A DNA stretch of 22,470 bases, taken from positions 1-22,470 of the forward strand of contig CAYFUT010000042.1 of the NCBI GenBank assembly GCA_964346395.1, in the 5' to 3' direction. A model generated the notes under the pieces. That model searched no databases. It had not been told where the DNA came from and worked only from the letters and a program-made list of their open reading frames with translations. Both the position numbers and the translations under genes were made by a program. Shown here one piece after another: positions 15,064 to 22,465 of this stretch (its first letter is position 1; every line of letters begins with the position of its first letter). Source of the stretch: CAYFUT01 sp964346395 (lineage in GTDB: Bacteria; Bacillota; Halanaerobiia; Halobacteroidales; Halobacteroidaceae).

Positions 15064-16731
15064 TCAAAACCGTCCCGAACGTAAAATGGAGATAATCAAC
15101 CAAATTCCAAGTATCACAGCAATCAAATAACCAGTAATCCCAATTACCGGAAAGCCTAAAAAGCTGGCCCCTTTATCAGTCAGCATCACCAAAGAAGAAG
15201 CTACTATCAGAGCAGAAACCATTATTGCTACCGATAATCGGTTAGTGATAATATCTAATTTAGACATGAAATCATCAATTTCTAATAAATCAAATTTAAA
15301 CTCTAATTCCCCATCCTGCAGCAGTTCGAGAGAATTTTGCACATTTTCCGGCAAATCCAGCAGAACATCATGTAGATCACGAAGTTCCCGATAAGTTTTC
15401 TCCAGTAACTGCTGGGGATGATATCTCCTTTTTAACAGCCGATAGAGAAAGGGCTCCGCCACTACCAAAATATTAAGTTTGGGATCAATATTAGCTACTA
15501 CCCCTTCAATAGTCACCATTGCCTTCCCTAACAAAATAAATGCTCCCGGTAACCTAATCCGATAGCGGTAAGCTAAATTCAGCATTCGGTTAAAGATAGG
15601 CCCCAACTCAATATCTTTCAGCGAAGCCCCATAATAATCATCAAGTAATTTATAGAAATCACGCTGTAAAGCCTGCTTATTAATCTGTTCAGTCACTACC
15701 CCCAGCTTAAGCAGCTGCTTAACTGCTTGTTCAGAATCTTTTCTAATCAGCGCAATAAATAGACTCGCTACTGCTTCCCTATCGCTTCGATTTAACTGTC
15801 CTACCTGGCCGAAATCTACCAAAGCTAACTTATTATCATTAGTAATCATAATATTCCCCGGATGGGGATCAGCATGAAAAAAACCGTCCATTAGAATCTG
15901 CTGCATAAAGGCTTCCACAATTGTTTCTGCTATTTCTGTCTCTACTTCTTTAGTTTCAATCTTATCAACTCGATGCCCGTCAATAAACTCCATAACCATC
16001 ATCCGCCGGGTAGTTAATTCTTTATACGCCTCTGCTGTTTTAATTTGTTCCTGGTCAGCAAAATTATGCTTAAATTTCTCCCAATTTCTGGCTTCTGTCC
16101 TATAATCAAGCTCCCGTTTAATAGTATCAGCAAAATTCTGCACAATCTCTACTGGATCTACAAAGGATTCAGCAAACAAACGTTTTTCCATCATCTGCGC
16201 CAGGTTAAACATAATTTCCAGATCGGTTTCTATCATCCCTTCAATATCCGGACGCTGAACCTTTACTACTACCTCCTCACCAGTATCCAGCACTCCTTTA
16301 TGCACCTGCCCGATAGAAGCTGAAGCCAGCGGCTGAGGAGATAATTCAGTAAACTGCTCTTGGTATTCCGCTCCCAGTTCTTCTTCAATTACTTCTACTA
16401 CCTGCTCAAAATCCATAGCTGATACTTGATCCTGTAATTTTTTTAGTTCTTCTACATAGCGGTGCGGAATCAAATCCGGTCTTGTACTCAACAGCTGGCC
16501 TAGCTTAACAAAAGTTGGCCCTAACTCTTCTAGCACCTTGCGCAGCCGCATCGCCCGCGTATCTTTCGGCGGATGAGATGAATCTAACTTTTTAAACCGC
16601 TTCCGCAGCGGAAGAAAGTGATACAGGTCTAAAACTTCGATTAAGTAATCAAAACCATTCCGGACTAAAACTTCTACTATCTTTCGATACCGTTTAATAT
16701 GGCGATATCCCTTAGTAATTCCCTTAAACAT
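15064..16731 (-). CDS. UbiB/AarF (ABC1/ADCK) atypical kinase-like membrane protein
   Basis: The protein (555 aa) belongs to the UbiB family, linked to isoprenoid quinone or other lipid metabolism, with ATPase activity shown for some members. It has the family's KxGQ segment FVKLGQLLSTRPDL (74-87), the alanine-rich loop SASIGQVHKG (137-146), the VVVKVQRP lysine K157, HADPHPGN (286-293) and the DFG triad (306-308). The C-terminus carries two hydrophobic segments (about 495-515 and 530-550) that should anchor it in the membrane. The start follows GGTGGAG. The phasin-like and DUF456 genes precede it, and UbiB genes are often paired with phasin-like genes. Whether this anaerobe makes quinones cannot be told from here, so the true substrate is open. 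Confidence 0.93.
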   Translation of the reverse strand: MFKGITKGYRHIKRYRKIVEVLVRNGFDYLIEVLDLYHFLPLRKRFKKLDSSHPPKDTRAMRLRKVLEELGPTFVKLGQLLSTRPDLIPHRYVEELKKLQDQVSAMDFEQVVEVIEEELGAEYQEQFTELSPQPLASASIGQVHKGVLDTGEEVVVKVQRPDIEGMIETDLEIMFNLAQMMEKRLFAESFVDPVEIVQNFADTIKRELDYRTEARNWEKFKHNFADQEQIKTAEAYKELTTRRMMVMEFIDGHRVDKIETKEVETEIAETIVEAFMQQILMDGFFHADPHPGNIMITNDNKLALVDFGQVGQLNRSDREAVASLFIALIRKDSEQAVKQLLKLGVVTEQINKQALQRDFYKLLDDYYGASLKDIELGPIFNRMLNLAYRYRIRLPGAFILLGKAMVTIEGVVANIDPKLNILVVAEPFLYRLLKRRYHPQQLLEKTYRELRDLHDVLLDLPENVQNSLELLQDGELEFKFDLLEIDDFMSKLDIITNRLSVAIMVSALIVASSLVMLTDKGASFLGFPVIGITGYLIAVILGIWLIISILRSGRF

Positions 16732-16747
16732 CTACTCCACCGCCCTA

Positions 16748-16832
16748 AATAATTGGCAATTAACAAATATAAAGTAGACTCTATAACTTCTTTTTTAATA
16801 ACGAACTTTGCTGTAAGTAACTGCCAATTAAT
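16748..16832. repeat. Inverted repeat pair between the DUF456 gene and ubiB
   Basis: AATAATTGGCAATTA (16748-16762) and the reverse complement of 16818-16832 match at 13 of 15 positions, separated by 55 AT-rich nt. They fill almost the whole intergenic gap. It could be a weak hairpin or a degenerate repeat element; no transposase is nearby. Confidence 0.5.
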
Positions 16833-16839
16833 TTTTTGA

Positions 16840-17313
16840 CTAAAAAACTTTTACCATTAGCCAACTAAACATAACTACTGCAATCAAAAAAGAAACTAAC
16901 GAACCGCCTAACTGCCCAATGATTGTCCCTACTCCTACTTGTGCTGCTTCTTTAAAACTGCGGTCACCCAGCAGTTCAACTAAAATTGCTCCCAAAAACG
17001 GGCCAATTACTAATCCTAACGGCCCCAAAACTAATAAGCCAATTACTAAGCCGAGTACCGCCCCTATCATTCCGCGCCGAGTACCGCCAAAATACCGAGC
17101 TCCTACTACACTGAACAAGTACTCTATTGATTCAGCTGCTAAACTCATAACTGCTAAGCCTGCTATTAAAGGCCAGGAAACCGCTTGACTGCCCGTCAAC
17201 AAAAGATAAACTACCCCCGCTAAAATAATTAAGGGAGTGCCAGGAAGAACCGGTAATAAAGTTCCCAACACTCCTAAGCCCGCCACAATTATAAGAATAA
17301 TTTCGGCCAGCAC
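16840..17313 (-). CDS. DUF456 family membrane protein
   Basis: This small integral membrane protein (157 aa) is nearly all hydrophobic. Segments at about 3-20, 27-40, 48-63, 80-95, 97-112 and 132-155 are rich in Gly, Leu and Val. The hallmark stretch PVLPGTPLIILAGVVYLL near the N-terminus and the repeated glycine-zipper segments (GAVLGLVIGLLVLGPLGLVIG) match DUF456. Its function is unknown. The start is GTG at 17311-17313, 4 nt after the stop codon of the phasin-like gene, with no strong RBS, so translation is probably coupled to that gene. Co-localisation with phasin-like and UbiB genes suggests a membrane or lipid role; this is inference only. Confidence 0.85.
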   Translation of the reverse strand: MLAEIILIIVAGLGVLGTLLPVLPGTPLIILAGVVYLLLTGSQAVSWPLIAGLAVMSLAAESIEYLFSVVGARYFGGTRRGMIGAVLGLVIGLLVLGPLGLVIGPFLGAILVELLGDRSFKEAAQVGVGTIIGQLGGSLVSFLIAVVMFSWLMVKVF

Positions 17314-17317
17314 CTGC

Positions 17318-17641
17318 TTATTCTTCTGCCTTCAGTTCTTGTTCTAAAGATTCTACCTGTAGTTCCAAATTCTTAACTCTATTTTCTAATTCTTTCATCT
17401 TTTCTTGATTAGTTAGGCCAGTTTTATCCAGATTATCTTTAATATCATTAGTAATCTTCTCTTCTAATTCCTTACGCTGCTGCTGTGCCTTAGTAAACAT
17501 TTCCTCTACTAGTTCTTCGGCCTCATCGCGGCTGACTTTGCCCTGGTCTACCAGTTCATCTACCATCTCTTTTATCTTATCTCGAGTTAAAAACACAGCC
17601 CCCAAACCGGTAACCATCATCTTCTTAAATACATTTAGCAT
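17318..17641 (-). CDS. Phasin-like small helical protein
   Basis: The product (107 aa) resembles the 'polyhydroxyalkanoate synthesis regulator phasin' group often placed beside UbiB genes. A short hydrophobic N-terminal region (MVTGLGAVFLT) is followed by RDKIKEMVDELVDQGKVSRDEAEELVEEM and a charged C-terminal coiled coil (about 75-105, NRVKNLELQVESLEQEL). No PHA genes are in the window, so a storage-granule role is unproven; membrane or lipid association is possible. The ATG at 17641 is preferred because AAAGGGGGA lies 6 nt upstream; the ATG at 17647 directly touches the RBS. It is the first gene of the unit running to rel. Confidence 0.75.
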   Translation of the reverse strand: MLNVFKKMMVTGLGAVFLTRDKIKEMVDELVDQGKVSRDEAEELVEEMFTKAQQQRKELEEKITNDIKDNLDKTGLTNQEKMKELENRVKNLELQVESLEQELKAEE

Positions 17642-17664
17642 ACACATTCCCCCTTTGTATTTTT

Positions 17665-17693
17665 ATTATATTATACTTTCCGATATAATCCAA
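17665..17693 (-). promoter_or_regulatory. Likely promoter of the phasin-like to rel unit
   Basis: On the minus strand TTGGAT (17688-17693) and TATAAT (17665-17670) are 17 nt apart. A second, overlapping TATAAT lies 5 nt upstream. The predicted start near 17658 leaves a very short leader before the RBS AAAGGGGG. The -35 is weak; the -10 is perfect. Confidence 0.5.
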
Positions 17694-17762
17694 TCCTATT
17701 ATTTTATGCTTAAATAATGTAGCAGCGACACCGTTTTTTTAACCATAGGGTTTCAAAACAGA

Positions 17763-17790
17763 GTAGCGACATGGCATGCCATGTCGCTAC
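17763..17790 (-). terminator. 28-nt perfect palindrome after secF
   Basis: Two 14-nt arms (GTAGCGACATGGCA and its complement) meet without a spacer, 12 nt after the secF stop codon. On the minus strand TCTGTTTT follows, compatible with intrinsic termination. A partial copy of the arm with a 3-nt insertion (GTAGCAGCGACAC) lies at 17719-17731. Confidence 0.65.
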
Positions 17791-17801
17791 CTTATATTAA
17801 T

Positions 17802-18665
17802 TTATACCTTACGCTTCATCTTACTGTGTTCGTTCCACTCTACCAATAAAGGACTAGCTACAAAAATAGACGAATAAGTTCCCGACAGCATACCTACTAA
17901 TAAAGCAGTCATAAATGTTACTAATGTGGAACCGCCCAAGAATAAAATCGCCAACACCGGAAGCAGGGTAGTTACTGACGTATTAATTGAACGCGGCAAA
18001 GTCTCCAGTACTGCTTCATTATTTAATTCAGCGAAATCACCGCGCCCCCGATATAAACGGATTTTTTCCCGAATTCGATCAAAAATTACAATTGTATCAT
18101 TAATAGAATAACCCACAATTGTTAATAACGCAGCAATAAAAGGACTATTTATTTCCCGCCCTAAAAGGGAGAAAACACCTAATACAATGAGGACATCATG
18201 TCCTAAAGCACCGAGAGCAGCAATCGCAAACCGGAATTGGAAGCGAATACTAATATAGGCTACAATAGCTAACGCAGCAAATAAAATAGCCCAAATGGCT
18301 TTACTCTGTAGTTCCTGGCCAATAGTTGGCCCGACTACCGAAGTCCGCAGCAGTTCTGCCTCTGGATATTCCTGCTGAATCCGCTCCTGAACCTCCATTA
18401 TCCGTTCGTGCTTTAATCTTTCGGTTCGAATTAATATTCCCTCATTAGCTGTTTTCTGGATTACGCTGTCCTTCAGGTCAAATTCCTCTAATATATTTCT
18501 CACATCTCCCGTAGTTACCTGTTCTCCAAATTTAAATTCAATCAAAGTTCCGCCCGAAAAATCAATACCTAAATTAAGTCCCTGGACTAACAGAGAGATA
18601 AGGCTAATAGCAATTAAAATCCCTGACAGTATAAACCATATTTTTCGTTTTCCAATAATATCCAC
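17802..18665 (-). CDS. secF: Protein translocase subunit SecF
   Basis: SecF (287 aa) forms SecDF with SecD and uses ion motive force to pull proteins out of the SecYEG channel. The first transmembrane segment spans about 10-28, followed by the signature GIDFSGGTLIEFKF (33-46) and a periplasmic-type loop. Five further segments follow, with GALGHDVLIVLGVFSLLG and LLTIVGYSINDTIVIFDRIRE as conserved motifs. The start is GTG at 18663-18665, 5 nt after the secD stop; its RBS (AAGGGGG) lies in the last secD codons, so the genes are coupled. It ends before a perfect palindrome likely to terminate the unit. Confidence 0.97.
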   Translation of the reverse strand: MDIIGKRKIWFILSGILIAISLISLLVQGLNLGIDFSGGTLIEFKFGEQVTTGDVRNILEEFDLKDSVIQKTANEGILIRTERLKHERIMEVQERIQQEYPEAELLRTSVVGPTIGQELQSKAIWAILFAALAIVAYISIRFQFRFAIAALGALGHDVLIVLGVFSLLGREINSPFIAALLTIVGYSINDTIVIFDRIREKIRLYRGRGDFAELNNEAVLETLPRSINTSVTTLLPVLAILFLGGSTLVTFMTALLVGMLSGTYSSIFVASPLLVEWNEHSKMKRKV

Positions 18666-18670
18666 CTAAA

Positions 18671-19891
18671 TTACCCCCTTGACCAACCGAGAAGTTTATC
18701 TTTCTTCAGCAACTCAGTATCTAAAGCTAAATTAACTAACATTCTGGTAACTACAATAGCAGTTAACATACTGGTAACAATACCGATACTTAAAGTAATA
18801 GCAAATCCTTTTATCGTTTCGGTACCGAAGTAACCTAAAATAGCTGCTGTAATTAAAGTGGTTACGTTAGAATCAAGAATAGTGCGGAATGCCCGCTCGA
18901 ATCCAGAATCTACAGCTGCTTTAATCGTTTTTCCGGCCTGATGTTCATATTTTATCCGCTCAAAAATAATTACATTAGCATCGACAGCCATCCCGATGGA
19001 TAAAATTAAGCCAGCAATTCCCGGCAAAGTTAACGTTGCATTTAAGCCGGCCATAACTCCAAACACAATCACCGAATAAAAGGCGAGAGCAATTGCGGCT
19101 ATAAAACCAGGCAGGCGGTACATTGCTGTCATGAAAATAACAATCAAGATTAAACCAACAATTCCTGCGGTTACACTTTTATCAATTGCCATCGCTCCTA
19201 AAGTTGGCCCGACAGTTCTATTTTCCAAAATTTCAACCGGTACCGGTAAAGCACCAGCCTGCAACAGTTTAGCTATTCTCTGCGCTTCTTCAAAATTTTG
19301 AAAGCCAGTAATTTGTGACTTTCCCTTAGTCATTGCTTCCTGTACTTCCGGATAAGTCAAGCGCTCGCCGTCCAGATAAATACCTATTTTGCGGCCGACA
19401 TTATTCCGAGTAATCTGGGCCCACTTATCCGTACCTTCACTGTTAAATTCAATGTGAATTACCGGACGATTAAACCGCTGATCAAATGCTGCTTCTGCAT
19501 TCTTTAAATATTCTCCCGTCAATAAGACTTCGCCGGCTTCATTCTTGAATTTTAGCTGAGCTGTTTTCCCAATCATTTCTACCGCTTGATTAGGATTCTT
19601 AACCCCCGGCAGTTCAACAATAATTCGCCGTTCGCCCTGCAGCTGAATCACCGGTTTAGTCAGTCCTAATTTATTTACCCGGCGTTCAATTACCTTTTTG
19701 ACCCGCTGCATGGAATCAGCATTTACCTCTGTCTGTTCTGTATCTTGGGCTTCTAATACCACATGGGTTCCACCCTTGAGGTCAAGTCCCAATTTAATAC
19801 TTTCATTCAGCGGATATAAAAAATAGGCAGCAACTATTAACAAAGCTACTATCCCTATCACTTTCCATTGTCTTTTTTGCTTCCAATTCAT
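18671..19891 (-). CDS. secD: Protein translocase subunit SecD
   Basis: SecD (406 aa) is the larger half of SecDF. Segment 1 is VIGIVALLIVAAYFLYPL, then GLDLKGGTHVVLEAQ (about 32-46), the P1 region with IIVELPGVKNPNQA, and a short P1 head typical of Gram-positive SecD. The C-terminal five-helix bundle includes AGALPVPVEILENRTVGPTLG, IAGLILSIGMAVDANVIIFERI and the GYFGTETIKGFAITLSIG stretch. The ATG at 19889-19891 follows AAAGGAG at 8-nt spacing; a TTG at 19912 overlaps the RBS and is rejected. It has its own promoter, so secDF is uncoupled from tgt-yajC-lepB. Confidence 0.97.
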   Translation of the reverse strand: MNWKQKRQWKVIGIVALLIVAAYFLYPLNESIKLGLDLKGGTHVVLEAQDTEQTEVNADSMQRVKKVIERRVNKLGLTKPVIQLQGERRIIVELPGVKNPNQAVEMIGKTAQLKFKNEAGEVLLTGEYLKNAEAAFDQRFNRPVIHIEFNSEGTDKWAQITRNNVGRKIGIYLDGERLTYPEVQEAMTKGKSQITGFQNFEEAQRIAKLLQAGALPVPVEILENRTVGPTLGAMAIDKSVTAGIVGLILIVIFMTAMYRLPGFIAAIALAFYSVIVFGVMAGLNATLTLPGIAGLILSIGMAVDANVIIFERIKYEHQAGKTIKAAVDSGFERAFRTILDSNVTTLITAAILGYFGTETIKGFAITLSIGIVTSMLTAIVVTRMLVNLALDTELLKKDKLLGWSRG

Positions 19892-19972
19892 ATCTCCGAC
19901 TCCTTTCCTCAACTATTATTGAAATAATAAATTAAAGCTATTGACCTCTTATATTAATAAACCAACGTGTTT

Positions 19973-20002
19973 ATTATATCTGTTCTCCAACCTAATTGTC
20001 AA
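19973..20002 (-). promoter_or_regulatory. Sigma-A promoter of secDF
   Basis: On the minus strand TTGACA (19997-20002) and TATAAT (19973-19978) are separated by 18 nt. Both hexamers are perfect. The predicted start near 19966 gives a leader of about 75 nt before secD. Confidence 0.75.
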
Positions 20003-20058
20003 TCTACCCTCAAGGTAGCTACTAACAATAGAAGATAAATAACTTGCTTTGTGATTTA

Positions 20059-20102
20059 CTACAGATAATAACCACCCAACCTTGGGTGGTTATTATCTGT
20101 AG
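20059..20102. terminator. Very stable 19-bp hairpin between lepB and secD
   Basis: CTACAGATAATAACCACCC and its perfect complement flank a 6-nt loop (AAGGTT on the minus strand), about 55 nt after the lepB stop. No U-tract follows on either strand, so it is a terminator by position rather than by classic form. It separates lepB from the secDF promoter. Confidence 0.5.
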
Positions 20103-20157
20103 CTTATAACAAAACAATCCCCAGCAGTTAAAGTATCCCCTGCCTCTATTCTTAAAA

Positions 20158-20703
20158 TTAATTAGGTACTGCTGTGGGCAGTTTAGAATAACTGATATCA
20201 TCTATAACCCGCATGCGGAATACAGGCCAATACACCCAAAAAGCCTGCCCTACAATATCATCGTAGGGAACATATCCTACGGCCCGCTCTACTCTACTAT
20301 CCGTACTATGTAAGCGGTTATCGCCCATTACAAAAACATGCTTATCTGGAACAAAATAAGGCCCATCATCCTCAACCATCTTTTCCTTAATGTAGTCTTC
20401 TCTAACCCGCTTACCATTAATATACAACACACCATTATCAATCACTAATTTATCACCTGGTAAGCCGATTACTCGTTTAATATATTTCCGATCCGGATCA
20501 CCTTTCGGCTCAAAAATAACTATATCTCCCCGTTCCGGAGGTTGAAAATCATAAATAAATTTATTGACCATTAACCGTTCTCCATTTTGTAAGGTCGGAT
20601 ACATTGACTGCCCCGAAACCACAAAAGACTGAACCACAAATACAATCAGAAAAAAGGCTATCACTGATGCAATTAAAAGCGACTCTATAAACTCTCGAAT
20701 CAT
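20158..20703 (-). CDS. lepB: Signal peptidase I
   Basis: This membrane-bound S26 peptidase (181 aa, short Gram-positive type) removes signal peptides from exported proteins. One N-terminal anchor spans about 8-29. The catalytic Ser33 lies in SGQSMYPTL and the Lys76 in YIKRVIGLPGD; MGDNRLHSTDSR (126-137) is the third family box. The ATG at 20701-20703 follows GGAGG in GGAGGCTAGTAGGGAA; a TTG at 20721 lies in the RBS itself and is rejected. It is 44 nt after yajC and before the secDF promoter, so it forms part of the tgt-yajC-lepB unit. Its place among Sec genes fits its job. Confidence 0.96.
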   Translation of the reverse strand: MIREFIESLLIASVIAFFLIVFVVQSFVVSGQSMYPTLQNGERLMVNKFIYDFQPPERGDIVIFEPKGDPDRKYIKRVIGLPGDKLVIDNGVLYINGKRVREDYIKEKMVEDDGPYFVPDKHVFVMGDNRLHSTDSRVERAVGYVPYDDIVGQAFWVYWPVFRMRVIDDISYSKLPTAVPN

Positions 20704-20747
20704 TTCCCTACTAGCCTCCAATTTTCCGTCGGTTTTCTACTAATTAT

Positions 20748-21077
20748 TTACTCAGCTTCAGCAGCTGCTTCTTGCTCCTCCGCATCCTGCTTTTCTTCTT
20801 GACTTCCCGCCTTTTTAGCTTTTTCAATAACTTCAGCTATCCCATTTCTCCTTACTTCCACATTTACTTCCGGGGCAATTTTAACTTCTAGTTCATCCTC
20901 TTTAACTTTAGTAATTAACCCTCTTAATCCTCCGCGAGTATAAACTTTATCGCCCCGCTCTAAATTAGATAGCATATCCTGATACTCCTGCTGTCTTTTC
21001 TTCTGCGGCCTAATGAACATAAACCAAAAGACGCCAAATATAACAACTAACGGCAGTAAACTAGCAACTAATTCCAT
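20748..21077 (-). CDS. yajC: Preprotein translocase subunit YajC
   Basis: YajC (109 aa) is a small single-pass protein associated with SecDF-YidC. The hydrophobic segment at about 5-22 (ASLLPLVVIFGVFWFMF) is followed by the diagnostic IRPQKKRQQEYQDMLSNLERGDKVYTRGGLRG and a C-terminal acidic tail (EEKQDAEEQEAAAEAE). The ATG at 21077 follows AAGGAGGAG. A 25-codon ORF (21068-21145) ends just inside the yajC start and might couple translation. It lies 100 nt after tgt. Confidence 0.95.
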   Translation of the reverse strand: MELVASLLPLVVIFGVFWFMFIRPQKKRQQEYQDMLSNLERGDKVYTRGGLRGLITKVKEDELEVKIAPEVNVEVRRNGIAEVIEKAKKAGSQEEKQDAEEQEAAAEAE

Positions 21078-21177
21078 ATTATTAACTCCTCCTTGACACC
21101 TTGTTGATGTGATAAATTATTTAGGTTTCTACCTATACATTCCATACTCAACTAAAAACTCCTCTTTCTTACTCAAA

Positions 21178-22299
21178 TCAAATTTTATCCTCTAGTCCAT
21201 ATTGACGGTAAAATTCAGCTCTATAATCAAGAAACTCTCCGTTTTGGATGCTATTTCTTATCCGCTGCATCATGTGGGAGAGAAAATATAAATTATGGTA
21301 AGTAGTCAACCGCAAACCTAAAATCTCATTTCTTTTATGCAGATGCCTGATATAGGCTCGGCTGTAGTTTTGGCAGACATAACAGTCGCATTCTTGGTCA
21401 ATAGGAGTAAAATCGCGTTTATAGGTAGCATTACTGACGGTAATTCGACCTTGACTAGTAAATACCGAACCATTCCGCGCTACCCGAGTAGGAAATACAC
21501 AGTCAAACATATCTATACCCCGCATTATTCCTTCAAATAAATCATAGGGAGTTCCTACTCCCATTAAATAACGAGGTTTACCAACAGGCAGCAGATCAGG
21601 AGTATGATCAAGAATTTCCAGCATCTTTTCTTTCGGTTCCCCTACACTCAAACCGCCAATAGCATAGCCCGGTAGATCGAACTGAGTGATCTCTTCTACA
21701 CTTCTTTCTCTTAAATCGCGGTACATCCCGCCTTGAACAATTCCAAATAAAGCTTGATCTTCCCGGGTATGAGCTTCTAAAGACCGTTCTAACCACCTAG
21801 TTGTCCTCGCCAGCGATTCCTTTACATACTCTCTTTCCGCTGGATAAGGAGGACATTCATCAAAAGCCATAATAATATCCGCACCCAAAGCCTGCTGAAT
21901 CTCAATAGACCGCTCAGGACTGAGGAAATACTCCGCTCCCCCCAGGTGAGAATTAAAGGTAACCCCCTCTTCAGTAATTTCATTTTGATCGCCGAGGCTA
22001 AATACTTGAAATCCCCCGCTGTCAGTTAAAATCGGGCGGTCCCAATTCATAAAATTATGCAGACCCCCGGCTTCCTTTATTATTTCCGGACCAGGACGCA
22101 GTAATAAATGGTAAGTATTGCTTAAGACAACCTGCGCTCCAATCTCCTTCAGTTCCTCAGGGCTCATAGTCTTAACTGTAGCCTTAGTCCCCACCGGCAT
22201 AAAAGTAGGGGTTGTTACCTCTCCATGCGGAGTTGCTAACTTCCCCACCCTTGCTTTAGTATCCTCACTTTTTGCTTCTAATTTATAGGTGAAACTCAT
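21178..22299 (-). CDS. tgt: Queuine (preQ1) tRNA-ribosyltransferase
   Basis: Tgt (373 aa, full length) swaps guanine 34 for preQ1 in tRNAs with GUN anticodons. It shows TDSGGFQVFSL (92-102), the substrate-binding QGGMYRDLR and GGLSVGE segments, and the catalytic aspartate region RGIDMFDCVFPTR (260-272). The zinc site is C304, C306, C309 and H335 (CDCYVC and TTYHNL). The ATG at 22297-22299 follows GGAGG; an in-frame ATG at 22359 has no RBS and overlaps the -10 box, so it is rejected. The promoter at 22349-22378 shares its design with that of dtd. Position next to yajC is typical across bacteria. Confidence 0.97.
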   Translation of the reverse strand: MSFTYKLEAKSEDTKARVGKLATPHGEVTTPTFMPVGTKATVKTMSPEELKEIGAQVVLSNTYHLLLRPGPEIIKEAGGLHNFMNWDRPILTDSGGFQVFSLGDQNEITEEGVTFNSHLGGAEYFLSPERSIEIQQALGADIIMAFDECPPYPAEREYVKESLARTTRWLERSLEAHTREDQALFGIVQGGMYRDLRERSVEEITQFDLPGYAIGGLSVGEPKEKMLEILDHTPDLLPVGKPRYLMGVGTPYDLFEGIMRGIDMFDCVFPTRVARNGSVFTSQGRITVSNATYKRDFTPIDQECDCYVCQNYSRAYIRHLHKRNEILGLRLTTYHNLYFLSHMMQRIRNSIQNGEFLDYRAEFYRQYGLEDKI

Positions 22300-22348
22300 T
22301 TTTTTACCTCCAATACTTTTAACTTCACAACTAAAACCGACTGATTTT

Positions 22349-22378
22349 ATTATACACATTAAATGTGACCAAAATGTG
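22349..22378 (-). promoter_or_regulatory. Promoter for tgt with tandem CACATT boxes
   Basis: On the minus strand CACATT-N5-CACATT-N7-TATAAT, with TATAAT at 22349-22354 and boxes at 22362-22367 and 22373-22378. The proximal box also forms the palindrome CACATTTAATGTG with sequence touching the -10 element. No TTGACA-like -35 is present. The layout equals that of the dtd promoter. Confidence 0.55.
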
Positions 22379-22413
22379 ATAATTACAGTTTTTTCTTAAA
22401 TTAATTGTTTTTT

Positions 22414-22465
22414 CATTTATCATTTATCATTTATCATTTATCATTTATCATTTATCATTTATCAT
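22414..22465. repeat. 7-nt tandem repeat tract at the right edge
   Basis: Eight CAT triplets at exact 7-nt steps (22414 to 22463), seven of them in near-perfect TTATCAT units. It lies upstream of the tgt promoter and may continue outside the window. It is related to the tracts at 8678-8722 and 15038-15061. Confidence 0.9.

Noticed and set aside
14674..15103. ORFs running through the N gap on both strands
   Set aside because: They exist only because N bases contain no stop codons and because the 55-mer is duplicated.
15707..15722. 16-nt palindrome TTAAGCAGCTGCTTAA in ubiB
   Set aside because: Within coding sequence and without a loop; listed only as background to the longer hisS and hemZ repeats.
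16748..16832. Small non-autonomous transposon (MITE) before ubiB
   Set aside because: The inverted repeats are imperfect, no target-site duplication is evident, and only one copy is seen in this window.
22414..22465. CRISPR array
   Set aside because: The units are 7 nt with no spacers; it is a simple tandem repeat.
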